A DNA stretch of 64,000 nucleotides, from assembly GCA_021234155.1 (NCBI GenBank), contig JAJEKV010000101.1, forward strand, positions 1,157,140 to 1,221,139. The letters run 5' to 3'. Shown one piece after another: positions 24,750 to 38,038 of this stretch. The notes beneath the pieces are model-generated. The model saw only the letters and a list, made by a program, of their open reading frames with translations, searched no databases and had not been told where the DNA came from. Position 1 is the stretch's first letter. Each line of letters begins with the position of its first letter. Source of the stretch: Isoetes taiwanensis (lineage: Eukaryota > Streptophyta > Lycopodiopsida > Isoetales > Isoetaceae). The position numbers and the translations under genes were made by a program.

Positions 24750-26325
24750 GCGAAATGAAGATAACAATTTTAATACCATCCGACGCTGCAGTAGAGGCCG
24801 CTCGTGGATCCTCCTCACGATGCAATTTTAAGTAATTCTTCTTTAGCTTCCCTTTTCTTTCCTTTGGCGCTCTTTTATGATCCCATCTTGTTCTCGGGTG
24901 GTGCCCCTTTCACCAGGTTCTAAAGTTTGGATTTTAGGCAGATTTGCCTAAATATTCAAAGTATGAACCGGATTGATCCACAACCGGATTAAGTGCTATA
25001 GCCGTAAAGCCAGAGCATGTGGGTCGGGTTTAGGAAATCAGGCTCTGGAGATTGGAATGACTCCGTGTATGAGGGAATTGAATGGGACGCAGGGTATAGA
25101 ATCGGGTTGTTGCGCTCAAGAAATGATTGAACTGCAAGCGTATATGCACAGGTCAAACAACATTTAAAACGACCAAATTTGATATCTCCCACATTTTAGG
25201 GGGGTAGGGGGGACAACGCGTGGTGTTCCACTACAAATACATGCTTTCACCTCTCAATCTCAATTTCTAGCTATGCTATCGCGGCAAAAGATCCAAAAAG
25301 CCCGCTTTAAAACAATCTTCGCATGAAATCCACAACATGCATCTCACCTAGTCACATATGCCGACAGACTATGGTCTCAAATTTTGTCGATGTATAGAAC
25401 ATCCTGAATGGATATCTATATGCACCTCTTCTCCTTGATGAAGTCCGTTCCAAGCTTACTCTAAAAAATGTCATCGCGGTTAGCCGGCATTTTTGCAACC
25501 AACAACTCTATGCACCAGATCCTCTCAAGTTCCCATATATCAATCTCATGTATGGGATCGGCATTCTACCCTTCTCCTGTGACAAGCTCGGGTAAATGTA
25601 CTGTCTCCATGCTTGCTGGAGCAATTCCGAAGACGATGTATTATTCCAGAAGACATAAATAAACTCTTTGTTTTGCTCCTCTACGGCTACCATCGCGCCA
25701 TAATGCAAATCTGGGCAGTAATAAGTCCAATGCTGGATTTGCATGTTCAAAATTTCTCGATAAGTCCTCTATCTAACACTGCGCATGATCATCCGCTTGC
25801 TGTGCCGCCATTGTTGCATATGAACTTAACAATGCAGGACCTGATTCCTAAGAAAGTTGGATCCAGGATTTACACTATAAACTTTCCATATGCACCCTCC
25901 CAACATCCCTATTCAATCAAATTCATCGTGGTTGACCCGCCAAGCCGTGTGGTCTTGTGCATCCGGGCAAGTCAGGTGCAAAAGCACGTCCTGACGCGAT
26001 GCTTTGTGCACCTCACTGAAAGTGCCGGAAAACCGGAGCGCGTCAGGCCGCGCCAGCTTATTTGTAACCCAATTTATATTTCGCCCATCTCAAGCATCTT
26101 TACACCGCCTTCACACGCCATCTCACTTCTCCTAAATGCTGTCACCCCTTATTTTAGAGGCCTCTTGAATGTACCATGGGGGTAGGCTCCCCTTTCTTGG
26201 CCTATCTCAAACTCTCTACAAAATTCTCCTCCAAACATTTAGGCCTTCCTTCAACTACCTGGCCCACCACATGTTTTCTAAATTTGCCACTCTTATTTTA
26301 CTGTTCTCTATGGCTCATGGATGTT
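24750..26325 (-). repeat. Module X, copy 1 (3' part of the minus-strand family)
   Basis: Diverged duplicate of 30,118-31,750. Both begin at GAAATGAAGATAACAATTTTAATAC and share GGCCGCTCGTGGATCCTCCTC, TTGATCCACAACCGGATTAAGTGC, TAGCTATGC-ATCGCGGCAAA and AACAACATGCATCTCA. The minus-strand coding remnant at 25,508-25,750 (MNMQIQHW..., MVAVEEQNKEFIYVFWN) corresponds to the better-kept frame in copy 2. A GC-rich stretch near 25,930-26,060 (AAGTGCCGGAAAACCGG, GCGTCAGGCCGCGCC) is also present in copy 2 in altered form. It meets module Y at about 26,325. Confidence 0.8.
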
Positions 26326-29300
26326 CCTGTCCACCCATTCATCCGCTCATCCCGAGCTGTTAGGGCGCACTGCCCTACCACAGAATAGCCTCCTTGGCAT
26401 CATGGGACACGTTCCCAAAGAATTTATCCATAGGTCCTCCTTACCTAATTTCTAGCGCACGTAAGCTTCCCCAATTATAGAGACAGCTGTAGATTTTGTG
26501 CAAAAGCTCTTTGATCGGAAGATGCGGCTTAGTGCAGTACTTCACAGTCAGGTTAGTTAAGCCATTGTGTGAAGCACTAAAGATAGCCTTTTGGAGGTGG
26601 ATCCAGCTTGAGTGGTTCAAAGATTGCATCAAGCAGCAATTTTGTCCGAATAAAGATCCAACTTGTTATGAAAGTTTTAGAATTTTCTTGTATGATCAGA
26701 ATTTAAGTTAGCCAAATGAACCGAAATTCCTCCAAATTGTATCAAAGTATTTGTCCTAAGTCCGTAATACATTTTGTTCAAAAACTGATGTTTTGTTAAA
26801 TTAGTTTAATAGAAGTGTTTCACATCGCTATTATGTTAGATTTAAATGTTGAAATTTGATCAATTTGTCAAGTGTTTGAATTTAAAATTTGAAACCCAAA
26901 AATATGAATTGTTAATGCTTTGGAAATTCGGGACTATTTTGTTTCTTTTGATAAGAAATGAAAACATGGTACAAGAAATGTGGTATTAAGAAATGGGGAA
27001 AAGGTAGAATCACGCATTAAGAGACAGTATAAGTGATGGATATCCCTCATGGATTCAAACTACATTTAATACAGATATGCTACTTGCTTTAACAGGTAGT
27101 AAATCAAGGCATTAAGAGACATGGTATACAGGTGATGTCCTCGATGGATTCTAACTATATTTAATACAGGGGAAGGAGCCATTTGCTTTAACAGTAGGTA
27201 AAACCCTCTTAGTGGTTAAGGACCCTCAAAAGTGAACTACTCAATAAATGTATAGGAATGAGCGAAAGGAAGTCCAAAACTCCACTCAAGCTTCTCAGAC
27301 ATTCAAGGCCGAGAAGATAAAAAGAAATATAACTCCGTAGATGGGTTTCTTTAGATCTCAAGGTGAACCCCTTTGGAAATAACAAGGTATGAATAACAGC
27401 TTTTAAATGAGGGATTATACCAATATAACAAGTTACATTCCTAGCAAATAAGGAAACAGGGGATTATACCAAATAAGGATATTAAGAGATTGTAGTAAAG
27501 TGAAACAACAGAGGATAACAAGGGTTAAATTACAAATTTTTTAAAATGATTGTCAAATACCCAATTCAAAAGTCCCCATTTTATCCCCTTTCTTGTTCTA
27601 CAAAAACAAGGGAGATTTTATAGGTATTTTTTGGGGGTATTTTCCAGGGTAGTGGAGCATCTTTTTCATAGCAAAGAGCTACACCTAAAAATAAAACCCT
27701 CAAAGCACGCACAAGTATCAAATTCTGCATTGTATTTTACAGAGAGGGCATGGTTGTAAGTTAGATTTATTTATTATTTGATCATAAAGTGGATTACTAT
27801 GTATAAATGCCTTGTACATTACATAGGTAGATGGATAGTATTTTGACGTCATGCCACATTGGCAGATCCACGGTATTACAAGAGATAGGACCATCAGCCA
27901 TTAAGATGCCACAATTTATCATGCGAAATGTTGTAGTATGTGATGAACTTGTAGCTCCCTGTTGTGTGTAGCAATGGTGCCCCCCAAATTATTGAGCTTT
28001 ACGAGATTTGCTATCTTAGTAGCTTCCATTGCATCTTTCTTCTATTACTACAAGATGTTTTATCACGAAATCTTGAAGATGGAATAATTCGCTCTAAACC
28101 TTTGGCACTCTTATAGGAATTCAGGACCCAAATTTGATCAAAACAAGGAATACCCACCTTCTTCTTTGAACGACGCCTAATGAATGGTTGCCCAAAGCGA
28201 AAGCAATGACAAAACCAGGCAGTGCTTTTTGGAGCTGCTCCAAGGCAGGAATAACATCTTCGATTTTATGACAAAATGTCTCAAGGTAAACACCATTAAA
28301 GATTGGATGTCGATTTAGAATATCCATTAACCTATCAATGTTAGACTCCAACCTAACTGTTGCTGTTATTTTTATGCCGAGCGTTAGATTGAACTTTTCC
28401 TTCCCGCACTGCAAGAGCCTTCAAACATGTTCACTTCTCCGGGCAAGAAAAGCACCCCTCATTATCGCTTAAATTTAGCATAAACGAACCAAGTCAAGGC
28501 CCAAACCTTGCGTGGAGAATCCTTTGTCCTCAAGATAATCACGATAACCATGCGGAAGCACATGAACAATAGAATAGTATGGAGCAGAAATTCGAGGCAG
28601 CTGTGAGCAACACGCTTATTTAATCCACTTAGGAATCCATTTGGGATTTAACTCGATGTTTCATGCATTGAAATCAGACTTAACGCCGATTTCCAAATCA
28701 AAAGCTCTTCCTTGATAATCCACGCTTGTTCTAAATGTTTTCTGGGGGTTGTGGGACGCCTCTTCCTCCTCTTCCCAACAGCCTAAATTTAACAAATCTT
28801 TGTTACGCCGTGAATGCCCTTTTTTGCACCCAAATAATTTGATTTTAGCTCACCTTGTATCTCGCCTACTTTTCACATTGAGTGTCATCCATTTCATGAC
28901 TATGTTATCCCAAGATTCTCCAAAGGAGGATTTTGAGAGCACACTATTGTAAAACTATGTATTATCTACACTTCAGAGTCAGTATATGTTCTTCCATTCT
29001 CGAGGCTCTTCTTGTAACATTTGAAGAGGTCTCTATTAGCATTTCGAGCCATGTATCGTAATGTGCCCCTGCATTTAAGTGCTGGTGGTATGTAAACCAG
29101 TCCAAAATTTGATTTTGAAATACCAAAGTCACCTAGTTTATAAGGAGCTCCTCATCATCTCTTTGCTTGATTAGAATATTACCGCTTTCATCTCAGAAAT
29201 TAGCATTGTTAATGGAAGATGCTTCCATGCCTTTGGCGCATTTGGGTAAAATGATATCTACCAAGTCCAAAGAGGCCTTTCTTCTCGTAAGAAATCCTTT

Positions 29301-29716
29301 TGCTGTATTCCTGAGAAACTTTTCCAAGTCTCAGGCCTCATGAGCTCTAAAACAAGGCGCTTGTTTCATTTGTTGTGGTACTCAAGGTTGCTAACGCTTC
29401 TACAAGACACATACCCTCCCCACAAATGGGCCTAGTAATTCGAACAATGTGAGACGGTAATTTGTTTCACTATTTTTCTCTAAATATACCAACTTCACGC
29501 CCATAGCCCTCGAGTGACATCTCTTCATGTACCACAGGATTCCATACACTCAAGAGCCTTTGGTCATCCAAAGCCGCTCCCTCCCAACTTATCCCCAATG
29601 GATAGATCCTCATCACAATGCAAAAACCCTCGTTTCTATTTGAAATTAAGCCGTTGTTAACGAAATCAGTGGAAAGGTTGAAATCTCGGGAAGACTCCTG
29701 CTTCCTTCAGCATTAA
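26326..29716 (-). repeat. Module Y, copy 1
   Basis: This 3.4-kb module recurs at 31,750-35,157 and 35,158-38,530, and its first 0.39 kb recurs at 29,716-30,105. Shared landmarks on the plus strand are TTTTAGAATTTTCTTGTAT (near 26,670; 30,050; 32,090; 35,466), GGCATTAAGAGACA, GTTGTAAGTTAGATTTATTT (near 27,753; 33,205; 36,534) and TTATCCCAAGATTCTC. The coding remnants inside it are on the minus strand. Copies differ by many small indels. Confidence 0.88.
28121..28414 (-). pseudogene. Y-module coding remnant, copy 1 (family unknown)
   Basis: Minus-strand frame of 97 codons containing ESNIDRLMDILNRHPIFNG, YLETFCHKIEDVIPALEQL and FVIAFALGNHSLG, then a frame break. The corresponding frames in the other Y copies (33,408-33,650; 36,936-37,118) keep LMDILNRHPIFNG or GNHSL and extend to PSSKIFIDKTYRNEEDAMEA. 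The same peptide in several independently damaged copies argues that this was a real exon. It is helix-rich with alternating Leu/Ile. I do not recognise the family. It lies downstream (minus sense) of the head exons at 38.5-39.8 kb and is probably part of the same ancestral gene. Confidence 0.5.
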
Positions 29717-30105
29717 GACCACCCACCATCCGCTTCATCCTGGAGCTTGTTAGGCGCACCTGCCCTGACTGCTGGCATGAATAGCTTCTTACATTAAGGA
29801 TACGTTCCCAAGAATTCCTATCCAGGTCCTCCCAAGCAAGTTTCCAAATTGCTAGACAGCCAGATTTTGTGGCAAAAAGCCTTTGATCAAGATGCGCTTA
29901 GCAAAGTGGGTGAACAATAGTCGTGGGTTAGTTAAGCTTACTGTGTAGCTCTTGCCAAAGATAGCTTCCCTTTTGGAGGTGGATCCTTGAGCTGCCCAAC
30001 ATTGTATCATGTGCAATTTGTCCAACAAAGATCTAACTTGTTAAGAGTTTTAGAATTTTCTTGTATAATCTGAATTAAAATTCCTTCAATTGCACTAATT
30101 AAAAT
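29716..30105 (-). repeat. Truncated Y module (y)
   Basis: This is the first 0.39 kb of module Y (CACCCACCATCCGCTTCATC..., GAATAGCTTC, TTTTAGAATTTTCTTGTATAAT), cut off where module X copy 2 begins at 30,118. The junction shows that an X-Y segment was joined into, or recombined with, an existing Y copy. Confidence 0.75.
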
Positions 30106-30117
30106 CTTCAAATTCTA

Positions 30118-31750
30118 TGGAAATGAAGATAACAATTTTAATACTATCCACGCTGTAGGCAGAGGCCGCTCGTGGATCCTCCTCTCCGCTGGGATGATGC
30201 AATTTTTATAATTTTTAGCTTCCTTTTTCTTCCTTTCTTTCGGCGTTTTTTATGATCCCATTCTTTGCTTCCGGGAGTTCTCTTCTCTTACCCGTGGCTC
30301 CTAGCTTTGGAGATTTGAAAGTGATGGCCTAAATTAAATGATTCAAAGTATGTCCTGATTGATCCACAACCGGATTAAGTGCCATAGACGCGGTGTCATG
30401 GTGCTACGTAGTCGTGTTTAGGAAATCGGTTCCTATGGAGATTTGGAATGGGATGGGTGGGCGAGGAAATTGGAATGGGATCGTGGTATAGAATCGGGCT
30501 GTTGGCAGCTCAAGAAATGATTGAATCCTGTGCAAAGACATGCAATAGGCTTTCAAACAAAACATTTAAATCGCACTACAAATTTGATATCTCCCACCAC
30601 ATTTTTAGGGATAGGGGACACCTGCAGGCCCCACTACAACATGCTTTCACCCTCCTTAATCTCACTTCTAGCTATGCCATCGCGGCAAAGATCCAAAAGG
30701 CTCGCTTTTAAAACACCCGCATGAACTTACCAACAACATGCATCTCACTTCCATCACATATGCCGATGTAGACCATGGTCTCAGCCTTGTCGACATGGAG
30801 TAGAACATTCCAGAATGGATATCTATATGCACCCTCTTCTCCTGATGAAGTCTGTTCAAGCCACTTAAAAATGTCATCGTTAAGTTGCCGACATTTTTTG
30901 CAACCAACAACTCTATGCACCCGTGATCCTCTCTCGTCTCTATATATCAATCCGTATGGGATCTATATTCTTATCTTCCTAAGAATGTACTGTTCCATGC
31001 TTGTTGAGCACCGTAGACGATATGCCATTATTCCAAAGAAGACATAAATAAAACCTTGCTTTTGCTCCTCCGTTGCCACCATCGCTACCAATGCAACGGT
31101 AGCCAGAGTCCAATGCTTGATTTGCATGTTCAGCTCTCGCATGTTCTTATCTAATTGCTTGGCATGATCATCTGCTTTCAAGGTGCCGTCATTGTTGCAC
31201 ATGAACTTAACAATGTAGACCTGATTCTAAGAAAGTTGGATCCTAGGATTTATGTAATTTATGTGCAAACTTTTCCATATGCAATCCTCCTACCGATCCC
31301 CCCTATTCCACCAAATCTATCGTGCTGGACTCCAAGCAAGCCAGGTGGTCTTAAAGACTGGCAAAAAGTATGTTTGGTGGGTAAAAAGACGCTGGCCCCA
31401 CGTATGCTTTTAGCACCCCTCACTGAAAGTGCTGAAAACCGCCGGAAAGTGCTGGTGCCGGGTGCTGCGTCATGCTTATTTGTAACCCACCAGCATACTT
31501 TGCCCATCTCAAGCACTTTACACCGCCACACGCTTATACCCTACTTTCCTCCACGTTGTCACCTTATTTTAGAGGCTACTCTTTTAACAACATGGGGGTT
31601 AGGGTTCTCTTTCTTGGCCTATCTCAAATTTCACAGCTCCCTCCAAACATTTAGGCCTTCCTTCAACTACTCATTCACCACATGTTTTCTTAAATTTGCC
31701 ACTTCTATTTTAATGTTCTCTATGGCTCGATGGATGTTCCCAACCACCCA
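30118..31750 (-). repeat. Module X, copy 2
   Basis: Partner of 24,750-26,325, offset about 5.37 kb. It carries the best-preserved X coding stretch (30,708-31,202). It meets module Y at about 31,750 with the same junction sequence as copy 1 (CACCCATTCATC next to GTTAG), so X-Y is the native order. Confidence 0.8.
30708..31202 (-). pseudogene. X-module coding stretch with one in-frame stop (family unknown)
   Basis: From 31,202 leftwards to 30,708 one minus-strand frame of 165 codons is interrupted by a single TAG near 30,965. The first part has an amphipathic segment (KQLDKNMRELNMQIKHW), a short hydrophobic stretch (TLATVALVAMVA) and EEQKQGFIYVFFG. After the stop come RDERGSRVHRVVGCKKC, NDDIFKWLEQTSSGEEG and MVYIGICDGSEMHVVGKF. 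Copy 1 (25,508-25,750) repeats the MNMQI-HW and EEQ-FIYVF parts. Conservation in two copies and a single stop suggest a genuine exon that decayed recently or contains one sequencing error. The hydrophobic segment is short for a membrane helix. No family is recognised. Confidence 0.5.
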
Positions 31751-34700
31751 TTCATCTCGCTTTCCATCCCGAGTTTGTTAGCGACTCATCCTCGATCACG
31801 TAATGAATAGCCTCTTGGCATCGTTGACAATGCTCCCAAGAATTCTATCCATAGGTCCTCCCTACCCAATTTCCCATAGCGGCACGAAGTTTCCAATTGC
31901 TAGAGACAGTTGTAGATTTTTGTGCAAAGTTTCTTTGACTTGGCAAGATGCGCTTAGCAAGTAAGATCAATAGTCAAGGTTTAAGCCATTGTGTAGCTTT
32001 ACCAGTATAGCCTTTTGGAGGTGGATCCAGTTGAGTGGTTCAGCATTGTATCATAGCAATTTGTCCGAATAAAGATCCAACTTGTTAAGAGTTTTAGAAT
32101 TTTCTTGTATGATCAGTAATTCTAAGTTACACAATGAACTCAAATTCCTTCAATTGTATCAAAGTATTTGTCCTTGGGTCCAGAATATCACATTTTGTTC
32201 AAACGGATGTACTTGTTGAATTAGTTGTTAGGAAGCAGGTTGATCAAGCAGAATTATGTATATTAGATTTGTTTGTTGAAATTTGATCAATTTGTTACTG
32301 TTGCTTCTTGAATTTGAAATTTGAAACTCAAAATATGGAATTGCTATCATTGCTTTTTGAAATTGACCTTATTCTCAGTTTCTTTGAGGTTATAAATACG
32401 AAAAACACATGGTATTAAGAAATGTGATATTAAGAAATGGGGTATGTAGAATCAAGGCATTAAGAGACAGGGTATGGGCAGTAGAGGATATCCTCGATGG
32501 ATTCAACTATATTTAATACAGATATGCTATTTGCTTTAACAGGGTAGAATCAAGGCATTAAGAGACATGGTATGGGCAGCAGAGGATATCCTCGATGGAT
32601 TCAACTATATTTAATACAGATATGCCATTTGCTTTAACAGGGTAGGCAAAAAACCCTTAGTGTACGTGTTAAGGACCCCTGAAAATGTATCCATTTCAAT
32701 AATGTACAGGAAATGGAGCGAGCGTAGTCCAAAACCTATCCCTTTCTGTACATATTCATACGGAGAAGATAAAAAAGAAATATAACTCAGATGGTTTCTT
32801 TAGGATCTCAAGGTGAACCCTTTGGAAATAACAAGGTATGAATAACAGCTTTTAAATGAGGGATTATACCAATATAAATAAGCATTATCTTTACAAATGA
32901 GGAATGGGGATTACGGCCGTTAAGGATATTAGCAGGGTTTCGGGTAATAGAAAACAACAGAGGATAACAAGGTATGAATTACAATTTTTGGATGGGGATT
33001 GTCAAAATACCCTAATTCTAAAACTCTATTTTATCCCTGTTGTTTCACAAAAACAAGGGAGATTTTATAGGTATTTTTTTGGGATATTTTCCGTGCAGTA
33101 GTGGATACCTTTTCATTGTACCTGCCAGCCCACTACCCCAAAATAAACCTCAAAGGCTTCACGTCAAATTCTTGTGTACTTGCATTTTGCCAGAGGGCAT
33201 GGTTGTAAGTTAGATTTATTTATTATTTGATCATAAAGTGGATTACTATGTATAAATGTCTTTGTACATTACAAAGGTAGATGGATAGTATTTTGACGTC
33301 ATGCCACTTTGGTAGCATCCACGAGGACATAAGAGATAGGACCATCGGGCATTGCAGCATAAAGTGCTACTACCCCATCAAGTGAATGTTGTAGGCTGTG
33401 ATGAACTTTAGAGTCTCAAGTAGGTAGCAATGGTGCCCCCCAAATTATTGAGCTTTACGAGATTTGCTATCTTAGTAGCTTCCATTGCATCTTCTTCATT
33501 ACGGTATGTTTTATCAATGAAAATCTTGGAAGATGGAATAGCTGCTTCCAAACCTTTGGCACTTATATAGGAATTGAAAGGGACCCAAATTTGATCAAAC
33601 AAGGAATGACTCACCTTCTTTTGAACGACGTCTAATGAATGGTTGCCCAAAGCTTAAAGCAATACAAACCAAAGGCTTTTTGGAGTCGCCCAAGGCAGAA
33701 TAATGATTTCGATGTATGACAAACGCCTGGCGTAAACAATTCATTAAAGATTGACAGTCGATTTAGAATATCCATTGCTAACCTATCAATGTTAGGACTC
33801 CAACTCAATCAAGTATTTATTTTATGCCAAGCTTAGATTGAACTCTTTCCTTCTTCCTGCATTCAAAGTAGCCTTCAAACATGTTCTACCTTCTCCGGCA
33901 AGAAAAGCAATTGGCCATCGCTTAAATTTATACAAACGAACCAAAGAAACTCATGGAGAATCCTTTGTCTTCAAGATAATCACGAGCACCGCGCGGCTAT
34001 GAACAATAGAATAGAAGGAGCGTAAATTCGAGGCATGCCAGAGCAACACGCTGGCTTAATCCATCTAGGGAATCCATTTGATTTTAACTCATAAGCCTAT
34101 GCATTGAAATATGCACTGGCAAATTGGGTCAGCTTCCAAATCAAAGCCTTCCTTGATAATCCACAAATTGCTCGCAAAATGTTTTCAAAGGTGGACGCTT
34201 TCCTCCTTTCTTCCCAATGTAAAATTTTAACTAACAAATCTTTAGCATGCCAGAATGCCCTTTTTGCACCAACAATTTGCTTTTTAGCTCACCTTGTATC
34301 TCAGTTTACTTCTTTCCAATATAAGGTTAATGATTTCTATGACTCACGTTTATCCCAAGATTCTCCCAAGAGGATTTGAGAGCACACTATTGCAAAACTA
34401 TGTGACATCTTACACTAGAGTCAGCATATGTTCTCTTTCCATTCTCGAGGCTCTTGTAACATTTGAAGAGGTCTTCTTATTAGTATTTCTCTGAGCTATG
34501 TATCAGACACAGTCAGCTTAAGTGTTGGTATGCAAACCAGTCCAAAATTTGATTTTGGAAATTAAAAGCCAGCTAGCTTTATAAGGAGTCTCTCATCATC
34601 TCTTTGTTGATTAGAATATTACCTGGGCTTCATATCTCAGAATTACCTTGTTAATGGAAGATGCTTCATGCTCGGTGATTTGCAAATGATATCTACCGAA

Positions 34701-35157
34701 GTCCAAAAGAGGCATTTCTTTCCGTGAAAAAATCCTTTTTATTTGATTCAGAAACTTTTCCAGTCTCAGGTCCATGAGCCTAAACACATGCTTGTTTCTA
34801 CCATAGGGTACCTGCTACAACGCTTACAATATACTCCTCCCTACAGTTTGGCCTAGTAATTGAACATCAATGTGAGACAATGAGCCATCATTTTTCTCTC
34901 TCTAAATATACCCAACTTCAACGCCCATAGCTCCTGGGAGTTCTTCTTCATTCTTTCACAGCCATTGTGGATTCCACACCAAGAGCCTTGGCTGACATAC
35001 AACCAAAGTCAGCCTCCCAATCCATATCCCCAATGGATAGATCCCTACCAATGTAAAACCCCGCTTTCTATCTTTTTGAATTAAGTCATGTTGTTAACGG
35101 AAATCGGGAAAGGCTTTGAAATCTCTGGAAGACTTTAAGCCTTTCAAAGATAAGACC
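31750..35157 (-). repeat. Module Y, copy 3
   Basis: Full-length Y following X copy 2. The plus-strand landmarks listed for copy 1 are present in order. Its minus-strand coding remnant is at 33,408-33,650. Offset to copy 4 is about 3.37 kb. Confidence 0.88.
33408..33650 (-). pseudogene. Y-module coding remnant, copy 3
   Basis: 80-codon minus-strand frame that overlaps the end of the copy-1 frame (GNHSLDVVQKK) and extends it: SHSLFDQIWVPFNSYIS, GLEAAIPSSKIFIDKTYRNE and DAMEATKIANLVKLNNLGG. Further upstream the frame is broken, although LMDILN-equivalent DNA is present near 33,765-33,780. Unrecognised family. Confidence 0.5.
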
Positions 35158-37143
35158 ACCCCGGAAGCTTCTGTTAGGTGCACCCTTCGATCAAGTCGCA
35201 TGAATAGCTCTGGCATTGTTGACAATGCTCCCAAGAATTCTATCCATAGGTCCTCCCTACAAGTTTCCAATTGCTAGAGACAGTTGTAGATTTTTGTGTA
35301 AAAGCCTTTGATCAGAAGATGCGGCTTAGCAGTGGTGATCAATAGTCAGAAGTTAGTTAAGCCATTGTGTAGCTTTTGCCAAAGATAGCTTTTTGGTGGA
35401 TCCATTGAGCTTGCCTGAATATTGTATCATAGCAATTTGTCCAAATAAAGATCCAACTTGTTAAGAGTTTTAGAATTTTCTTGTATGATCAGTAATTCAA
35501 ATTCCTTCAATTGTATCCAAGTGTTTGTCCTTGGGTCCAGGTTATCACATTTTGTTCAAACGGATGTACTTGTTGAATTAGTTGTTAGGAAGCAGTTGAC
35601 TGCTGCACTATGTATATTGATTCGCTTTGTTGAAATTTGATCAATTTGTTACTGTTGCTTCTTGAATTTGAAATTTGAAACTCAAAATATGGAATTGTTA
35701 CTGCTGTTTCTTGAAATTCGATCTATTTGTTTCTTGAGGTTATAATGAAAAACATGGTATTAAGAAATGTGATATTAAGAAATGGGGTATGTAGAATCAA
35801 GGCATTAAGAGACATGGTATGGGCAAAGAGAGGATAGATCCTCATGGATCTAAACTATATTTTAATAATGTATATGCTATTTGCTTTGGCCAGGTAGAAT
35901 CAAAAGCATTAAGAGACATGGTAAGGGGCAGCAGAGGATATCCTCGGCGGATCTAAACTATATTTAATATGATATACATTTGCTTTAATTGTGGTAGGCA
36001 AAACCCTGTAAGTGTTAAGGACCCCTGAAAATGTATCCATTTCACAATGTATGAAATGGAGTTTATGAAGTCCAAACTCATCCCTTTCGTATATATTCAT
36101 ACTCTGAGAAGATAAAAAGAAATATAACTCGATGACTTTTTAGGATCTCCCATGAACTGCAGCCACAAATGTTAAGAACAAAATTTTTAAATGAGGGATT
36201 ATACCAATATAACAAGTTATTATCTTACAAATGAGGAATGGGGGATTATGGCCAAATAAGGATATTAAGAGACTTGGGTATGAAATAAATGTGAGGATAA
36301 ATAAAGGTATGAATTACAATTTTGATAGATTGTCAAAATACCCTAATTCTAAACTCTATTTATCCTCGTTGTTTTCACAAAACAAGGGAGATTTTTATAG
36401 GTATTTTTGGGGTATTTTCCGTAGTAGTGGAGCATCTTTTCTATCAGACTTCAGTACCACATCTAAAATAAGTCCTCCGCCTACATTATCAAAATTTCTC
36501 GTGCATTGTATTTCTTACAGAGAGGTATGTTGGTTGTAAGTTAGATTTATTTATTATTTGATCATAAAGTGATTACTATATAAAATGTCTTTTAGTACAT
36601 TACAAAGGTAGATGGATAGTATGACGCCAAGCTACTTTTGCAGTGATCCACGCAGGACATAAGAGATAGGACCATCAAGTCATTAAAAGATGCTGCCAAT
36701 TTATCATGACAATGTTGTAGGCGCATGAACTTAGAAGCTCTGTGTAGCAATGGTGCCCCTGCAAAATTATTGAGCTTTACTTAGATTTTATATCTAGGTA
36801 GCTTTCCATTGCATCTTCTTCATTACCAGATGTTTTATCAATGAAATCTTGGAAGATGGAATAGCCGCTTCCAAACCTTTGGCACTCCTGTATAGGAATT
36901 GAAAGGACCCAAAATTTGATCAAACAAGGAATGGATCACCTTCTTTTGAACGGACGCTCTAATGAATTTGGTTGCCCAAAGCCGTAAAGCAAATGACAAA
37001 ACTGTGCAAAGGTTTTCTTTCTGAAGCCGCCCAAGTGAAATAACATCTTCATTTTATGACAAAACGTCTCAAGGTAAAAACACCCATTAAAGATTGGATG
37101 TCGATTTAGAATATCCATTAACCTAACACGTTAGACACCCAAC

Positions 37144-37398
37144 CTAACTGGCTGCTATTTTTATGCTGCCGTTGATTGAACTCTTTTCTTCGGCACTAAA
37201 GAGCCTTTCAAACATGTTCCGGCCAGGCAAAGAAAAAGCAATTTCGCCATCGCTTAAATTTAGTACAAATTCGAACCGTGTCAAGGCCCAAACCTTGGGC
37301 GTGGAGAATCCTTTGTCTCTGGCAAGATAACGACGATAATCATGCGGAAGCACATGAACAATAATAGTATGAGCAGAAATTGAGGCATGCCAGAGCAA
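37144..37398 (-). pseudogene. Y-module coding remnant, copy 4 (middle part)
   Basis: 84-codon minus-strand frame with IVHVLPHDYRRYLARDKGF, ALTRFEFVLNLSDGEIAFS and GRNMFERLFSAEEKSS, running into the IDRLMDILNRHPIFNG block through a frame break. Equivalent DNA is present in copies 1 and 3 (for example CGCTTAAATTT plus GGATTCTCCA complements near 28,460-28,520 and 33,915-33,965). No family recognised. Confidence 0.45.
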
Positions 37399-38038
37399 AT
37401 ACGCTTAATGAATCCATCTTAGGAATCCATTTGGGATTTTAAACTCGATGTTTCATGCATTGAAATATGCACTTGGTACCGTCGATTTCCAAATCCTAAA
37501 AGCTCTTCCTTGATAATCCACAAATGCTCAAGAAATGTTTCGTGCTGTGGACGCTTTTTCCTCCCTTCCTAAATACCTAACTAACAAATCTTTTAAAGAT
37601 GCCAGAATGCCCTTTTGCACCAACAATTTGCTTTTAGCTCACCTTGTATCTCGCCTAATTTTTCAATATGTCGTGATTTCATGACTGTTATCCCAAGATT
37701 CTCCAAAGGATAGATTTGAGAGCACACTATTGCAAACTAGCAGATATCTACACTAGAGTCAGTATATGTTCTTCCATTCCGAGGCTCTCTGTAACATTTG
37801 AAGAGGTCTTCTTATTAGCATTTCCTGGAGCCATGTATCGAATGCGCCCGCCATGTTTGTATGTAAACCAAATCAAAATTTGATTTTGAAATACTCAAAG
37901 TCAGCCTAGCTATAAGGAGTCTCTCATCAATCTCTTTGCTTGATTAGGAATATTGGCTTCTACTTGTATCTCAGAATTACATTTCACATCGTAGAAGATG
38001 CTTCATGCCTTCAAAGTGCATTTGGTAAAATGTGATAT

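Noticed and set aside
25613-26185. 190-codon plus-strand frame in module X, and the 208-codon frame at 31,155-31,781
   Set aside because: Both are antisense to the better-conserved minus-strand peptide, and the two translations do not align along their length, as a coding frame would.
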